Source of the DNA: CAWAMR01 sp963783095 | GTDB lineage: Bacteria; Planctomycetota; Planctomycetia; Gemmatales; Gemmataceae | NCBI GenBank assembly: GCA_963783095.1 | Contig: CAWAMR010000007.1 | Span: forward strand, 186,001 to 250,000 | Length of the DNA stretch: 64,000 nucleotides | Direction: 5' to 3' | In this document: in pieces, positions 1 through 11,139 of the stretch | How positions within the stretch are numbered: the stretch's first letter is position 1 | Layout of the letters: each line of letters opens with the position of its first letter | Notes under the pieces: generated by a model | What the model was told of the DNA's origin: nothing | What the model saw: the letters and a program-made list of their open reading frames with translations, nothing else | The model's database searches: none | Program-made: the position numbers and the translations under genes

Positions 1-1437
1 ATCTTCGGGATCGTTTCGTCCATGACCGCGGCTGTCGGCGATGATCCGTGTGCAGGCGTACTGCGCCGCCAGCCGCCGCTCCGCCCGCTTGCGTTCGGTG
101 ATGTCGCGGAGGAAGGCCGTGAACACGGACCTTCCCGGCCGATTGTGGTAAACGCCAGTTCCGCCGGGAACTTCGTGCCGTCGCGCAGCACCGCCGTCAT
201 TTCGAGGCGGTTCTCGATAAAGGAATTCTTTTCGGCGGTCGAGCACTGGGCGAGCCCCAGAATCTGGCTCTCGCCGTGCAGCGTAGGGACGATCAACTCG
301 ACCAGGGGTTTGCCCATCGCCTCGGCGCGGGAGTACCCGAACGTCTTCTCCGCCGCCGGGTTGAACTCGGTCACTCGTTCCTGGTTGTCGAGAGTGATGA
401 TGCAATCCGGGCGAGGATTCCAGGATGGCCTGACCTGCGGGCTTCGCTCTCCCGCAGGGCCTCCTCCGCTGCCTTTTGCACCGAGATGTCCCGCTGGATG
501 ACGACCCAGTGCGAATACCGCCCGGTCTTGTCCGCGATGGGGACGATGTTCGACTCGGCCCAGAACGCCGACCCGTCCTTCCGGTGGGTGAGAAATTCCA
601 GGCGGGCCGGCTTCCAGGCCGCCAGGGCCGTGCGGATGGTGTCGAGTCTGGGTGCGGTCGGTCTCCGAAATGTTCAGGACCTGGTCGGTTCTCCCGACGA
701 CCTCGTCCGAGGTAATAGCCGGTCAGGCGGGTGTAGGCGTCGTTGACGAAGACGATGCGAGGGTTGAAGGGCTCCGCCGGATCGGCCTCGGCGATGAGGA
801 CGGCGCCGGCGGCAGTTGGCGACGATCGATTCGAGCATGATGCAGGCGTTGTTCCACCATAAGACGCTGGTCGGCCTCGTGCGTACAGCTCGATCTCCGT
901 CATCGCCGACGCGGCCAGATCGCCGAGGGTCGTCGACGTCGTCCGGAGTCCACTCCCTGGGGACGGTGTCGATCACCGCGAACGTCCCGAACGCGTGCCC
1001 CTCGGAGGTGACCAGAGGGATACCCAGGTAGGCCACGATCCGCAGTTCCTCGAACGGCCTGGTTGTCCTGGTACAGCGGGTCCGCGCGGGCGTCGTTGAT
1101 GACCAGCGGCGCGTTCAGGTCGACAATGTGCTTGCAGACGGAATGCGACAGCGGCATCTCGCGCCGGGACGCCCAAAGCTTCCGGCAATCCCACGCTGCT
1201 CTTGAAGAACGATCGGTCCCCCTCCACCAAGGAGAGCAGCGCAACGGGCACCTGGAAGATCTTGGCGGCCAAACGGGTCAGCCGGTCGAAGTCTTGCTCG
1301 GCCGAAGCGTCCAGTAAGGCCAAACATTGCGGGGCGGCTGGCCGCGCCGGATGTCGGATCGTAGCGGATGCCTCGGATTGTCGTCTTCCTGGCGAATCGA
1401 GAGAGTCGCCCTGAGAAGGAAGTGCAGGTAATATCAT
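1..1437 (-). CDS. GAF-PAS sensor protein, 3' part outside window, frameshifted
   Basis: Starts at ATG 1437 and runs off the left edge. About 45 residues in, a GAF domain begins (VPVALLSLVEGDRSFFKSSV, then HSVCKHIVDLNAPLVINDAR and AYLGIPLVTSEGHAFGTFAV). It is followed by two PAS domains; the second reads DCIITLDNQERVTEFNPAAE and ends in a PAC-like DITERKRAERR. Such proteins sense small ligands or redox state in the cytoplasm and usually end in a histidine kinase or diguanylate cyclase, which would lie beyond position 1. The reading frame changes near 1200, near 1050 and again between the PAS domains, so no single frame covers the gene. It lies downstream of the NtrC-type regulator on the same strand. 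Domain identity is solid; the output function is not visible. Confidence 0.7.
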
Positions 1438-1706
1438 AGTTGTACCGCGTAGCGGGCGACGCACTCTCGACGGGGATCCAAGCTGAGCGACCTGGCCAAC
1501 AAGGCGCATAGGCGGCACACAGGCCCCGGAGCCCTCGACCTTTGTCCTTACATCCTGAGATCGTTTCGCGCCTTCACTTGAAAGCGGGGAAATACGGAAC
1601 CAAAGCGGGGTGCTTGCCTCATCCAGAGGTACTCTAAGCCCTCTTTCCATTGGCGATGCGAATCGGATAAACATGCAACTTCCTTCTCCCGCAGGCGTCT
1701 CGATTG

Positions 1707-3118
1707 CTAGGCATGAACGCCATAATGCTTCACCTTGTTGCGCAGTGTCTTGTAATCGATTTGCAAGATCTGGGCCGCCTTCTTCATATTCCCCATGGTT
1801 TGCTTGAGGATTCCTGAAAGGATCTCGCGCTCCGCCCTCACTACGCACTGCTGCACGATCTCCTTGAAGGTTAAGTTGCCGGCGGGTCTTGGGTCCGGCT
1901 GCAAGTCGACCGATCCATTCGATGGCGCGACGCCGTGCTGCGGACCAGACCCTACGATTAGCAGATGTTCCGGTTCGATCCTGTTCCGGGCCAGCAAAAC
2001 GGCTCGCCGCATGACATTGCGCAGCTCGCGGACGTTGCCGGGCCAATGGTAGTCCAACAGCATCTGGCGTGCCGGTATTGAAATGTCCTGAATCTCCTTC
2101 TTCAATTCCTGGCAAGTCCACTCGATGAATCGCCGAGCGAGGATGAGAATGTCCTCGCCGCGCTCCCGCAGCGGAGGGACGGCGACGTTGAACTCGTTCA
2201 AGCGGTAGTAGATGTCCCGGCGAAAACGCCCGTTCTCTATCATTTGCTCCAGGTTGTCGTTAGTGGCCACAAGGATTCGCGCGTTCAGTTCTACTGGATC
2301 GCAACAACCGACTCGGTGTATTCGACGTTCTTGCAGGACGCGCAGAAGTTTGACCTGCATTTCCATGGGCAGATTGCCGATCTCGTCCAGGAACAGCGTG
2401 CCGCCGGCGGCAGCTTCAAAGCTGCCGATCCGGTTCCGATCCGCACCGGTGAAGGCACCCTTGATGTGCCCGAACAGCTCGCTTTCGATCAGGTTCGGCG
2501 GAATCGCGCCGCAATCGACGGAAATGAAGGGACCGTTGGAACGATGGCTGCGCTGGTGGATCGCTCGGGCCATTACCTCTTTGCCGGCCCCTGTTTCGCC
2601 GACAATAATCACGGTAAAATCCGTTGCGGCGACCAACTCCGCCTGGGCGAGAGCATGCCGAATCGCCGCGCTGACCATCACGCCGTTCTCGGGACTGATC
2701 GACTCGGCCGCCGCGGTTCGACCCGCGAACGGAATCGGTTGTTTGCCCAACGCCAGGGCCAACGTCAGGATCAATTCGTCGTTCTTGATCGGTTTGGTCA
2801 AGATGCCGCGAACTCCCCAAGAACCAGCCGCGGCGGCATCCTCGACGGTGCCCGTAGCGGTGATGAGGATCACTGGAAAATCGGGCGCAACTGGCAGAGG
2901 TCGCGAACGCCCTGCAAACCTTCGAATCCGGGCAGCATTGGATCGAGCACGAGGATGTCGGCCATTCCTTGCGCTAAAATCCGCAGCGCAATCAGCCCGT
3001 TTTCGGCGTCAAGCACTTCAATGCCTCGATCGTTCAAGGTGGCGGTTACCCTCCGGCGCAAGTGCCGATCCGCATCCGCGATCAGGACTCGGGCCGCTAG
3101 AAAAGGCGATCGATTCAC
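1707..3118 (-). CDS. NtrC-family sigma-54-dependent response regulator (frameshift in receiver)
   Basis: Receiver domain (about residues 10-125, phospho-acceptor Asp59 in LVLDPMLPGF), central AAA+ domain and C-terminal Fis-type helix-turn-helix (KKAAQILQIDYKTLRNKVKH). The Walker A reads GETGAGKE near residue 169, and the sigma-54 contact loop GAFTGA near 221 is intact. It should therefore activate sigma-54 promoters after phosphorylation. Start chosen at GTG 3118 because AGGAG lies just upstream (complement of 3122-3126) and the receiver begins a few residues later. The receiver breaks near 2870: the frame ends after RDLCQLRPIF and resumes as VILITATGTVEDAAAAG, which fit together as one fold. 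No cognate kinase is adjacent; the GAF-PAS sensor downstream is a candidate partner. Confidence 0.88.
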
Positions 3119-3155
3119 AAGTCTCCTGATTGCGAGCAGTTGCCACGGGGCCACT

Positions 3156-3216
3156 GAAAAAAAAACCGGCGTGCAGAGACACCCACACGATTGCGGTGGT
3201 CCCTTCACGCCGGTTT
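3156..3216 (-). terminator. Intrinsic terminator or attenuator ahead of the NtrC-type gene
   Basis: On the minus strand a stem AACCGGCGTG / CACGCCGGTT (complement of 3206-3215 and 3164-3173) is followed directly by a run of at least nine T. The 32-nt loop contains a weaker GGGACCAC / GTGGGTGTC pairing. It sits between the end of the gene at 3418 and the GTG start at 3118, so it either ends the upstream transcript or attenuates the regulator. Confidence 0.6.
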
Positions 3217-3417
3217 ACTCGTCGACAAACCGCCCGAAATGGGCTGTTTTTCGCCTAGTCACCCGATTGAAACAATTGGTCAGGGCTTTGAAACATATCC
3301 GTTGACGCAACGGACGACGTCAATTTCTTTACGTTCGGTGCTCGCCGGTATCGGGCACTCTACCTTTCAAGAAAGGATCGTGGATTGGATGTCGCCGTGC
3401 AAGGGTTTATCTAAGGC

Positions 3418-4091
3418 TCATCCCTGGTTTATCTCGCCCGTCGGTTCAACCAATTCCCATCTAACGCCCCGCCCCGATCCATCGGCCATGAAGTGTATCA
3501 TGAGCGGCCTCTGACATCGGTTTAGGCGTTTGATCGCATCGCGAAGCCTTTCGTGCGGTTCGATGTCGTGCTGCGGCGGAAGCGGATCATCGATCCGAAT
3601 GGGCCAGTCCATTTCCTGAAAAGAGGTCAGCAGCAGTTCAAGTACCGGAGCCAAACGTCGAAAGCGCTTCACCAAGACCTCACGAACCCAAAGTTCCCTG
3701 AGCAATGGATCCCACCGTGGTGCCGTTCGTTCTCCCAATGGGTTCTTAGCCGAAGCCAAATGGTCGAAATCTCTGAGAAACTCGACGCCCGCGTCAGTGA
3801 CGATGAAGCAGGTTCCCGGCGCGAAACTCATCGGTGCCTCGGAACGAAAAGAACGGGTACGGGCGCGACGCTTGGTTTCCTCTACGGCATGCTCGACGAA
3901 CCCGGTAAACACAAGCAGCCTGAGCTGTGTCAGCGTGCAACCGGTCGCCAGCAGGCTGGCTAGATCCACTGCAAATGCCCATTGTCGCTGGCGTGTGGCC
4001 TGAGCGCCGCGGCGCCTTCCCGAAGCAAATTCAACGCAGCGTGGATCGACGGACTATTCCGAAGTTCTTCGAGGAGTTTCTTGTGAATCAT
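3418..4091 (-). CDS. Conserved hypothetical protein, planctomycete-like (frameshifted)
   Basis: Reading from ATG 4091 gives MIHKKLLEELRNSPSIHAAL; near 3985 the frame shifts to QWAFAVDLASLLATGCTLTQ and continues to 3418. The middle carries VREVLVKRFRRLAPVLELLL and the end PLMIHFMADGSGRGVRWELV. I associate this C-terminal pattern (short linker, DIxPxxRLxxxIxxLNRxQ, then GDGxGxGVRWE) with multi-copy proteins of unknown function in Planctomycetota, from memory. The middle may be a winged-helix region, but this is only an impression. It stands alone between a terminator and an empty stretch. No function can be assigned. Confidence 0.6.
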
Positions 4092-4545
4092 TACCGCTTA
4101 CTCGGGCTTTGCTCGATGGCCTCCGGGCCGAGGGAGTGAGAGTTAGAGAACCGAATATCAGGGAGGTTGTTACGCACATCACCAATATGTAAGATTGGTG
4201 ACGATAGACTAAGGCAGGATTCATGCCAATTGGCCAATTCAGAATGCAACTTATTCGCCTACAATGAGTTAAGTTCTGCGACCAGTCCTTCTGGCGCGAG
4301 CGACAAATTGTCGGGTTTTCGGACACAGCGCCCAAAAAACCGACACTGACTGCCGGCATGCGATTTCGTCGCCTATCTCCCCTATGCGCGGGTGTAACCA
4401 TTTTCTCTGGGGGATGCCGTCTAGATCTTAATGCTATTGTGGGACATCGAGTCCGCTGGTGCACCCAGGGAAAAACCCTGGATCGAGGGAGAAAAGCCAG
4501 GGGGATGGCGGGGAAAAACCGGGCGCGGGGACGAAAGAATGTGAG
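4092..4545. other. Intergenic stretch, no gene seen
   Basis: I see no convincing coding frame. It contains the dyad at 4179-4201 and a short hairpin CCAGGG-AAAAA-CCCTGG at 4465-4481, downstream of the NarL-type regulator; the latter lacks a T-run. Confidence 0.5.
4179..4201. promoter_or_regulatory. Perfect 8-bp dyad, operator-like
   Basis: TCACCAAT, seven bases, ATTGGTGA. It lies about 90 bp upstream of the hypothetical gene that starts at 4091 and downstream of the response regulator gene. The symmetry suits a dimeric DNA-binding protein; the ligand is unknown. Confidence 0.3.
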
Positions 4546-5206
4546 TCAGTCGTCCATGGCAACGACGCCCATGCGGATGGCATAACGTGTCAGGCTGGCG
4601 ATGTCGTGGATGTCGAGCGCCTTCATCAGCTCGCCGCGATAGGCCTCGGCCGTCTTGGGGCTGATGCCCAGGTTCTTGGCAATCTCCTTGGTTGTGTGCC
4701 CTTCCGCGATCAACTGGAGTACTTCGCGTTGGCGAGGTGTCAGACGTTCCAGCGACGTCAGCTCCTGACCGATCCGCCCAAGGCAGGCGGCAACGACGTG
4801 TCGCGAGATCGTTGAACTGAGGAATGTCTCGCCCCGGAAGACCGCCCGGATCGCCAGTTCCAGTTCGGCTGGGTCGGCGGCCTTGACGAGGTAGCCGGCA
4901 GCACCGGGCGCAGTGTCTGGAGCACCGAGTCCTCACTCGCGTTCATAGATAGCATAAGGACGCGGGTGGTCGGGCAGATGCGCGCCACACGAGCGGCTAA
5001 GTCGAGCCCGTTGAGGCCAGGCATCATGATGTCCATCAGGACTACGTCGGGGCGGTGAGCTTCAATCATTCGGAGACCCTCACGGCCGTCATTGGCCTCG
5101 GCGACGACCTCGACGCCGCCTACCGTCTGGAGCAGAGAACGGATCCCCGCCGAAAGAGCTTGTGATCGTCCACAAGCAGGACGCGGATAGGTGCTGTGGC
5201 ACTCAT
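4546..5206 (-). CDS. NarL/FixJ-family response regulator (frameshifted)
   Basis: Receiver plus LuxR-type helix-turn-helix, about 220 residues as usual for the family. The receiver shows LLVDDHKLF at the start and phospho-acceptor Asp in DVVLMDIMMPG. The DNA-binding part reads LTPRQREVLQLIAEGHTTKE. Frames change near 5150 (after LFR) and near 4920 (after SEDSVLQ); each break rejoins into the expected fold. The start ATG 5206 has AGAGGAG upstream, inside the end of the kinase gene, with only four bases between the kinase stop and this start. The two are therefore almost surely co-translated as a two-component pair. Confidence 0.85.
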
Positions 5207-5210
5207 GAAT

Positions 5211-7797
5211 TCACTCCTCTGAGTCCAGCGGTTTCTCGGGAACCTCAGTCAAGGGGAATGAGGCACGGATCCGAGTGCCGCGCCCCGGTTCGGACTCCAC
5301 CTGTAAAGTACCGCCTAATATCTGCACTCGCTCCGCCATACCCAAAAGGCCGAGGCTGCTGCGCCTGGCGGCCTGTTGCCGCGTGGAAGCCACATCAAAG
5401 CCCACCCCGTCATCGCGAACCATCAGCAGCAATACGCGCTCACTCTGGCTTATCTCGATCCAGACGTGCCGTGCCTTGGCGTGCAACGCGACGTTCGTCA
5501 GCGCTTCCTGCGCCACGCGGAAACAAGCGATCGCCATTTCGGAGGAGAGCGGCGCTCCGGATAGGTGGCCCTCGACCAGAACCTCACCATTGGTCCGCTG
5601 TCGGTGCTGCTCGGCGAGCCAGCGCAATGTCGCTTCCAGTCCGAGGGAGTCGAGCATAGTCGGACGCAACTCGAGCGCCAGGCTGCGCACCTGCTCCCCT
5701 GCTTGCTGCAAGAGGATGGCACAATGGTCCAACCTGGCCAGGGCAGCCTCCCCAGCGAGGCCTCGCGCGGCGTGGAGGTGCAAGGTGATGGTGGCCAGAA
5801 TCTGGCCGAATTCGTCGTGCAATTCGCGGGCCAGGTGCCGCCGTTCCTCCTCCTGGACTTGGAGCATCTGCCGGGACAGGTGCTGCAAGCGATCCGCCGA
5901 TGTCGCGCAGCGCTTCTTGATCGCGCACCCGCTCTGTGACATCTTCGTTGACGATAACGGCCCCGACGATCGACCCCTCGGCGTTGCGGATGGGTGCCGC
6001 GGAGTTCTGAATCGTCTTCTTCCGGCCGTCGTAGGTCTCGATATCGATCAGCTCGTTCAAGCTGGTTTGCCCCTCGGACAGCGCCCGCGCCGAGGCCCAA
6101 CTTTCCGGGGCAATCCTCATTCCCGAGTCGTGCCAAAAGCCCTTGCTCTGTGCCCATCGTTCGGGGCCCGAGACGATCGTATCGCCCCAAATGCGCTTGG
6201 CCGCCGGATTGGCGAGAATGACGTCGCCTGCCCCATCGGTAACCAGCACACCCACTGGCAGAGTGGTGAGGACGATGTGCAATTGTTGCCGGCTCTCCCG
6301 GAGTTCTTGTTCGCTGCGCTTGAGTTCCTCCAGGGCACGCCTGTGCTCGGTAATGTCCTGCAGCACGCCGAAGAGGCGGCACGGCCGTCCCGATTCGTAC
6401 AGGATCATTTGGTCGATGCTGTGGAGAAACCGTACCTCGCCGTCCGGGCGTAGGATGCGGTATTCCACGTCATATTTCCCCTGGCCTTGCAGCACGGCAA
6501 ACGCCTTGGCGTGGATGGGCCGATCCTCCAGGTGGACCAGTTGTTGCCGGAATTCCGTCAAGGTCCGCACACTTTGTAGTGGAATACCGAGGATCCGGCA
6601 GGCCTCGTCGGAATAGGTGATGCGGTCGGCGTCGAAGTCGTACTCCCAGTACCCGAAATGGGCGATGCGTTGCGACTGAGCCAGCTTGAGCTCACTTTCG
6701 CGCAGCGCGTCTTCAGCGCGTTTACGCTCCGTGACGTCCTGAACCGTGCCCACCAGGCGTATGGGCTCGCCTTCCTCGTTCAGGATCATGCCGCCTTGGT
6801 CGTGCAGCACATGGATGCTCCCGTCGGCGTGGGCGATTCGGTAATCGCAGCTAAAGGGCCGGCGCTCGCGAATTGCCTCGTCCACCAAGGCGCGAATCCG
6901 CTCCACGTCTTGCGGCACGAGGCGTTTCAGGAACTGCTCGTAGGAGAGATCGATCTCGACCGGCCTTACATCGAATAGCCGGTACAATTCGTTCGACCAA
7001 GTGACCTGATTGGTGCGAAGGTCGCGCTCCCAGCTGCCGATGCGTGCCACCTGCTGGGCCTCGGCGAATCTTCGTTCGGTTTGCTCGAGCGTTTCCAGGG
7101 CACGCTCGCGCTCTTGCTCGGCCGTCCGCGCCCTTTGAAGCTGCGCGATCCACCAGTCGACCCGCTTCGACATGAAATCGGCACTCGCAACCGCCTGATC
7201 TTTGCTCAATACCATTTCCGGCGATTCGTAGTATGAGTTGCGACAAACCTGGTCGGACAAGATGGCCAGTGGGTGGGTTCGAAAGACGTCGTGAATGCAA
7301 GGCGAATCGAAGCGCGAATGATTGTACTGGCACAAGATCGTTGACTTGCTTGCCGTGAGCAAGTAATTGATGAGGGCCTCGTACTCGATGAGCCGATCGC
7401 AACCTGGCTCCGGCCCGAGCGCCCAAGTCATTTCTCCCGTCAGCCTCAGACCGGAAAACCCGTCCGCGAGTGCCTCGGCCTCCGCTCGGCGGAGGAAGTC
7501 AATCATTGTTTGGGGAACGAATTTACCGTCCGCGAAGTATGTGTCCAGATTGGTCAGCAACTGCAATGAACCCCGCTGACGTTCTTTCGCGACATCGACT
7601 CCCGTTGCGGCAAGCGCCTGGACGACTTCTTCAATAGTACGGTCGTCGGCGATATAGATACAGCGCTCTCCGCGCACGAGCCCGTCAGTTATAAATGGGA
7701 CAGCTGCGGCCAGCTGCTCGGCCGTGCTCTCGTAGATCAAGCAGATGTGATCGCCTTGCTTCAGATCGGAAAGTTCGTGCGCCAGTTTGGCTATCAT
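5211..7797 (-). CDS. MEDS-PAS sensor histidine kinase, HisKA_3 type (frameshifted)
   Basis: Start ATG 7797 has GGAGG upstream. Residues 1-180 form a MEDS (DcmR-type sensory) domain, recognisable from DLKQGDHICLIYES and the RGERCIYIADD stretch. Three PAS/PAC modules follow (PAC ends VQDVTERKRAED, LQDITEHRRALEE, NEDVTERVRDQEA). The kinase core has the dimerisation-phosphoacceptor motif EEERRHLARELHDEFGQ and an HATPase with DDGVGFD and SSLGLLGMAERV. The frame breaks near 5930, between the last PAS and the HisKA_3 domain. No membrane segment is visible, so it is probably a cytoplasmic sensor. It phosphorylates, by context, the NarL-type regulator directly downstream. Confidence 0.88.
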
Positions 7798-8003
7798 GAT
7801 TCTGCCTCCAAGAACTATTTCCCCATGAGGCATTACCTTCTCGACAATAATGTAACGCGAATACAAACGAAAGTGTTAAGGATTTGCCGGAATGGCGGGG
7901 ATTTGCCAGGTCAATGTGAGACGCGAGTTCTAAAGATCGTTACTTCACACGCCAACTTCGCAAGGGTATTTCCGGCCATATGGATGGGCCTGGCCTACGG
8001 AGA

Positions 8004-9413
8004 TCATGCCTCCAGCAGCATCCTTGCCTCAAACATATTCACGGGCAATTCGACCCCCTTGGCTTTGAGACGGGGCATGAAACAGGGGCGGATTCCCAAG
8101 GCCTCAAACACGCCCTGCGCCTCGCCGCCGACGCTCACGCCGGTCTGTCGAAACCGGAAAATATCTTGCATGAGGATCACTTCCCCCTCGATTCCGAGTA
8201 CTTCGGTAACGCTCGTCACCCTTCGTCCGCCTCCCTGAAGGCGATTGACCTGAATGATCAAGTCGAGAGCTGAGGAGATCTGCTGACGCATGGCCTTGAC
8301 CGGCAATTCGAAGCCGCCCATCATGATCAGCGTCTCCAGCCGGGCAAGACCGTCGCGCGGCGTATTGGCGTGCAAGGTCGTCAGCGATCCTTCATGGCCG
8401 GTATTCATCGCCTGAAGCATGTCGAGCGCTTCGGCCCCGCGGCATTCGCCGATCACGATGCGGTCGGGACGCATTCGCAGCGCGTTGCGCACAAGGTCGT
8501 TTATGGTAACCTGACCTCTCCCCTCGACGTTTGGGGGCCGGCTCTCGAGCTGCACTACGTGCGGCTGTTGCAACTGTAGTTCGGCGGCGTCCTCGATCGT
8601 GACGATCCGCTCGTCGGGAGCGATAAAGCTCGACAGCGCGTTCAAGAGCGTGGTTTTGCCCGAACCAGTGCCGCCGCTGATAATAATGTTCATTCTCGCT
8701 CTAACCGCGGATTCCATGAATAGGGCCATTTCGGACGAGAGTGCCTTCTTACTCACCAGGTCGTCCATCTTAAGCGGCGCGGTGCCGAAGCGGCGAATGC
8801 ACATCGTCGGTCCCCGCAGCGCCAACGGGGGCAAGATCACGTTGACTCGAGATCCGTCCTTCAAACGGGCGTCCACCATCGGCGACGACTCGTCCACTCG
8901 GCGACCGATTCGCGAGACAATGCGATCGATGACATGCATTAGATGTTCGTCATCCTTGAACGCCACTTTGGACCGGTAAAGCTTGCCCCTCCGCTCGATG
9001 TAGACTTCGTGGGGCCCGTTGATGAGGATGTCGCTGATCGTGGGGTCGCGGAGCAAATCCTCGAGGGGTCCCAACCCGAGCGTGTCGTTCAACAATTCTT
9101 GGATCAGGCGCTCCCGTTCGTGCTGGTCCGACGGCGCTCCTCTGTCTTCCGCGAGCAAGCGCTGAATTACTCCGCGAATCTCACTGCGTCGCTTGTCCTC
9201 GGAGAGTTTCAGCACTTCTTCAAAGTTCAGCGTGTCCACCAACTTCATGTGAATCTGCTGCTTGAACTGTTCGAATCCTTTGGCCAACGCCAACTGATTG
9301 ATCGTTAAGCAGTCGATGGGGGCGCTGTCGCCCCGTGAGGTGCCGAAATGCCCCGAAAAATGCGGCTCGGTGGGACTTGCATTGGTGGATGAAACGCCAT
9401 TCGAATCGGCCAT
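8004..9413 (-). CDS. cpaF: CpaF/TadA-type secretion ATPase
   Basis: 469 residues. It has the family N-terminal region (LGLGPLEDLLRDPTISDILI), Walker A GGTGSGKTT at 247-255, an Asp box (TIEDAAELQL), Walker B-like RPDRIVIGECRG and a His box (NTGHEGSLTTLHAN). This hexameric ATPase powers assembly of tight-adherence (Flp/Tad) pili at the cytoplasmic face of the inner membrane. It lies 66 bp downstream of CpaE on the same strand, the usual Tad partnership. No other tad genes (pilin, RcpA, TadB/C) are in the window. The frame is intact, one of the few long genes here without a break. Confidence 0.93.
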   Translation of the reverse strand: MADSNGVSSTNASPTEPHFSGHFGTSRGDSAPIDCLTINQLALAKGFEQFKQQIHMKLVDTLNFEEVLKLSEDKRRSEIRGVIQRLLAEDRGAPSDQHERERLIQELLNDTLGLGPLEDLLRDPTISDILINGPHEVYIERRGKLYRSKVAFKDDEHLMHVIDRIVSRIGRRVDESSPMVDARLKDGSRVNVILPPLALRGPTMCIRRFGTAPLKMDDLVSKKALSSEMALFMESAVRARMNIIISGGTGSGKTTLLNALSSFIAPDERIVTIEDAAELQLQQPHVVQLESRPPNVEGRGQVTINDLVRNALRMRPDRIVIGECRGAEALDMLQAMNTGHEGSLTTLHANTPRDGLARLETLIMMGGFELPVKAMRQQISSALDLIIQVNRLQGGGRRVTSVTEVLGIEGEVILMQDIFRFRQTGVSVGGEAQGVFEALGIRPCFMPRLKAKGVELPVNMFEARMLLEA

Positions 9414-9479
9414 CGGATGAAACCCTCGTGCGCGGGAATTTTGGTGGTACGAGTGCTCGGAACGGGAATGCGAACTCCA

Positions 9480-10693
9480 TTATCCCGGCGGTGCAACGGC
9501 GGTGATGGCGGGCCTTCCGCGGAATAGCGCCCTCGCCCATTTCGACCAACATGCTGTTTGTTTTGGGGGAATCGGTTCGACCAGACCGATCAATTTGCTG
9601 GCTAGGGCCATGATTCCCGGCCAAGCTCGGGAACGCGGTGCCACCTGGTGCAGAAGTTGGCCGTTATTCACTGCTGCCTTGAAGCCTTCGGGGTCATTGG
9701 CAATGGTCCAAATCCGTTCGACCCCAAGCGCGGTGCGTAACTGAGACTCAGTGAATTCCTCCCGCGCGAGCCATAACAATTGATGACCAGATGCTGCGTA
9801 GCACCGAGCGCATTATGAGCCGCCGCCTCGGAGACTACCTTCAGTGCCTGCATTGAAGGGGGGGTCGGCCGCGCGACCAGGACGATTTGGTCGGCGACGG
9901 AAAGGGCCTCAAAATACAGGTCGTCAAACGTATACGGCAAATCGAGCACGACCACTTCGGCCATCTGGCGAACAGACCCGACCAGCGGCACCAGCCGGGC
10001 GGGCGAAATCGACCGGCGGTCCACAGTCCGCCGGGGCCCCGCCACCACTTGGAAGCGGTCCGTCACTCGGATGAGTGCCTGGTTGACGGCGTTGACCTCC
10101 ACGGAATTGTCTCCGGCAAGGAGATCGGAAACGGTGACGGTCGGCTCGATGTCAAGGATGAAACCGAGCCGGCCGAGGCGCAGCGATAACTCAACCAGGA
10201 TGCAACTCGTATTGAGTACATTGGCGATGGCATCGCTCAGGTTGATGGCCACGGTGGTTGAACCGCACCCCTCGTTTGCCCCCAGGACCGCAATCACTTT
10301 GGAACTCGTGGTTGGACAGCCGAACTGACGCATGATCGCGTCCAGGGCTGCTCGGAGTTGCTCGGAGCGGAGCGGAATCATAACGATTTCGCCGCGCCCT
10401 GCGCGTTGGATTTGAACGATGGCGGAGAGGTCGCTGTCTTCGTTGAGCAGGGCCACAATGGGTTTCCCCATAAAGGACTGGTTCAACCTCGCCATCTGGT
10501 CCATGTTGGCGCTGGAGTTTACCTTGACGAGAAAGAAACACTTGGAATCCGCCAATAACGGTCGTTGGCCGATGACTTTGTCGATGTCGTCGAACTCGCG
10601 TTCGACGACCACGCTCAGATTGGTCACCTCGCGGCGTATGGCGGTTCTTTCCGTCTCACTGCCCCCGACGATCACAGCCCGAAAGGGATACAT
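9480..10693 (-). CDS. cpaE: CpaE/TadZ-like pilus assembly protein (frameshifted)
   Basis: Start ATG 10693 follows GGAGG. The N-terminal 120 residues form a receiver-like fold (FRAVIVGGSETERTAIRREV) and the rest a MinD/ParA-type ATPase. Its deviant Walker A region reads VLGANEGCGSTTVAINLSD, where the usual GKT is GST, as in several CpaE proteins. The Walker B region reads VVVLDLPYTFDD. Near 9770 the frame changes: the sequence continues as EEFTESQLRTALGVERIWTI and ends at 9480. CpaE localises the Tad machinery to the pole or membrane and sits directly before cpaF. The missing catalytic Lys suggests weak or absent ATPase activity. Confidence 0.85.
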
Positions 10694-10842
10694 CGCAATC
10701 CTCCGTTCAGGCTGGTTACCCATTGCGGACCTTGTCCGGCTTCCGGTACTTCCGCACATTGGTCTCACCAAGATGATCCTGACGGTCCGATTCCGTTCGA
10801 GTTTCCGATGAGAATGGAAACGTCGAGTCCGCTGGAACCTCA

Positions 10843-11139
10843 TCACAGGTCAGAAGTCTTGTCGGGGCTCGATTCGAGTAACTTTTTTAGAGCGAAACTT
10901 CTCAAGGTGGCTCGCTCTCCGGGGCGCACGGCATTACCGGAAGTGCCTCGGGCCAGTTTGTCGGCCTCTGCCTCGGTAGCGATTCCCCCGCGGACGAGCG
11001 CGTGCTGGTTGGGCTTCTTTCGTTGGAGCTCTTCCCATTCGCCCTGCTCGCACACGACGTTTACCTCAATCGGCTTCTTCAAAATGATCGCGGTCTTCCG
11101 ATATACCACCCAGGTGCTGCACTGAATCTTTTTTCTCAT
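10843..11139 (-). CDS. Small hypothetical protein
   Basis: 98 residues, beginning MRKKIQCSTWVVYRKTAIIL, with AGGAGC seven bases upstream of the ATG. It is basic at the N-terminus and ends in a Lys/Ser-rich tail (RSFALKKLLESSPDK). I recognise no domain. It precedes cpaE by 150 bp on the same strand and could be its first operon gene. Confidence 0.5.
   Translation of the reverse strand: MRKKIQCSTWVVYRKTAIILKKPIEVNVVCEQGEWEELQRKKPNQHALVRGGIATEAEADKLARGTSGNAVRPGERATLRSFALKKLLESSPDKTSDL

Noticed and set aside
2212..3305. Long plus-strand open frames
   Set aside because: They mirror the NtrC-type gene in codon phase; no ribosome site or recognisable domain.
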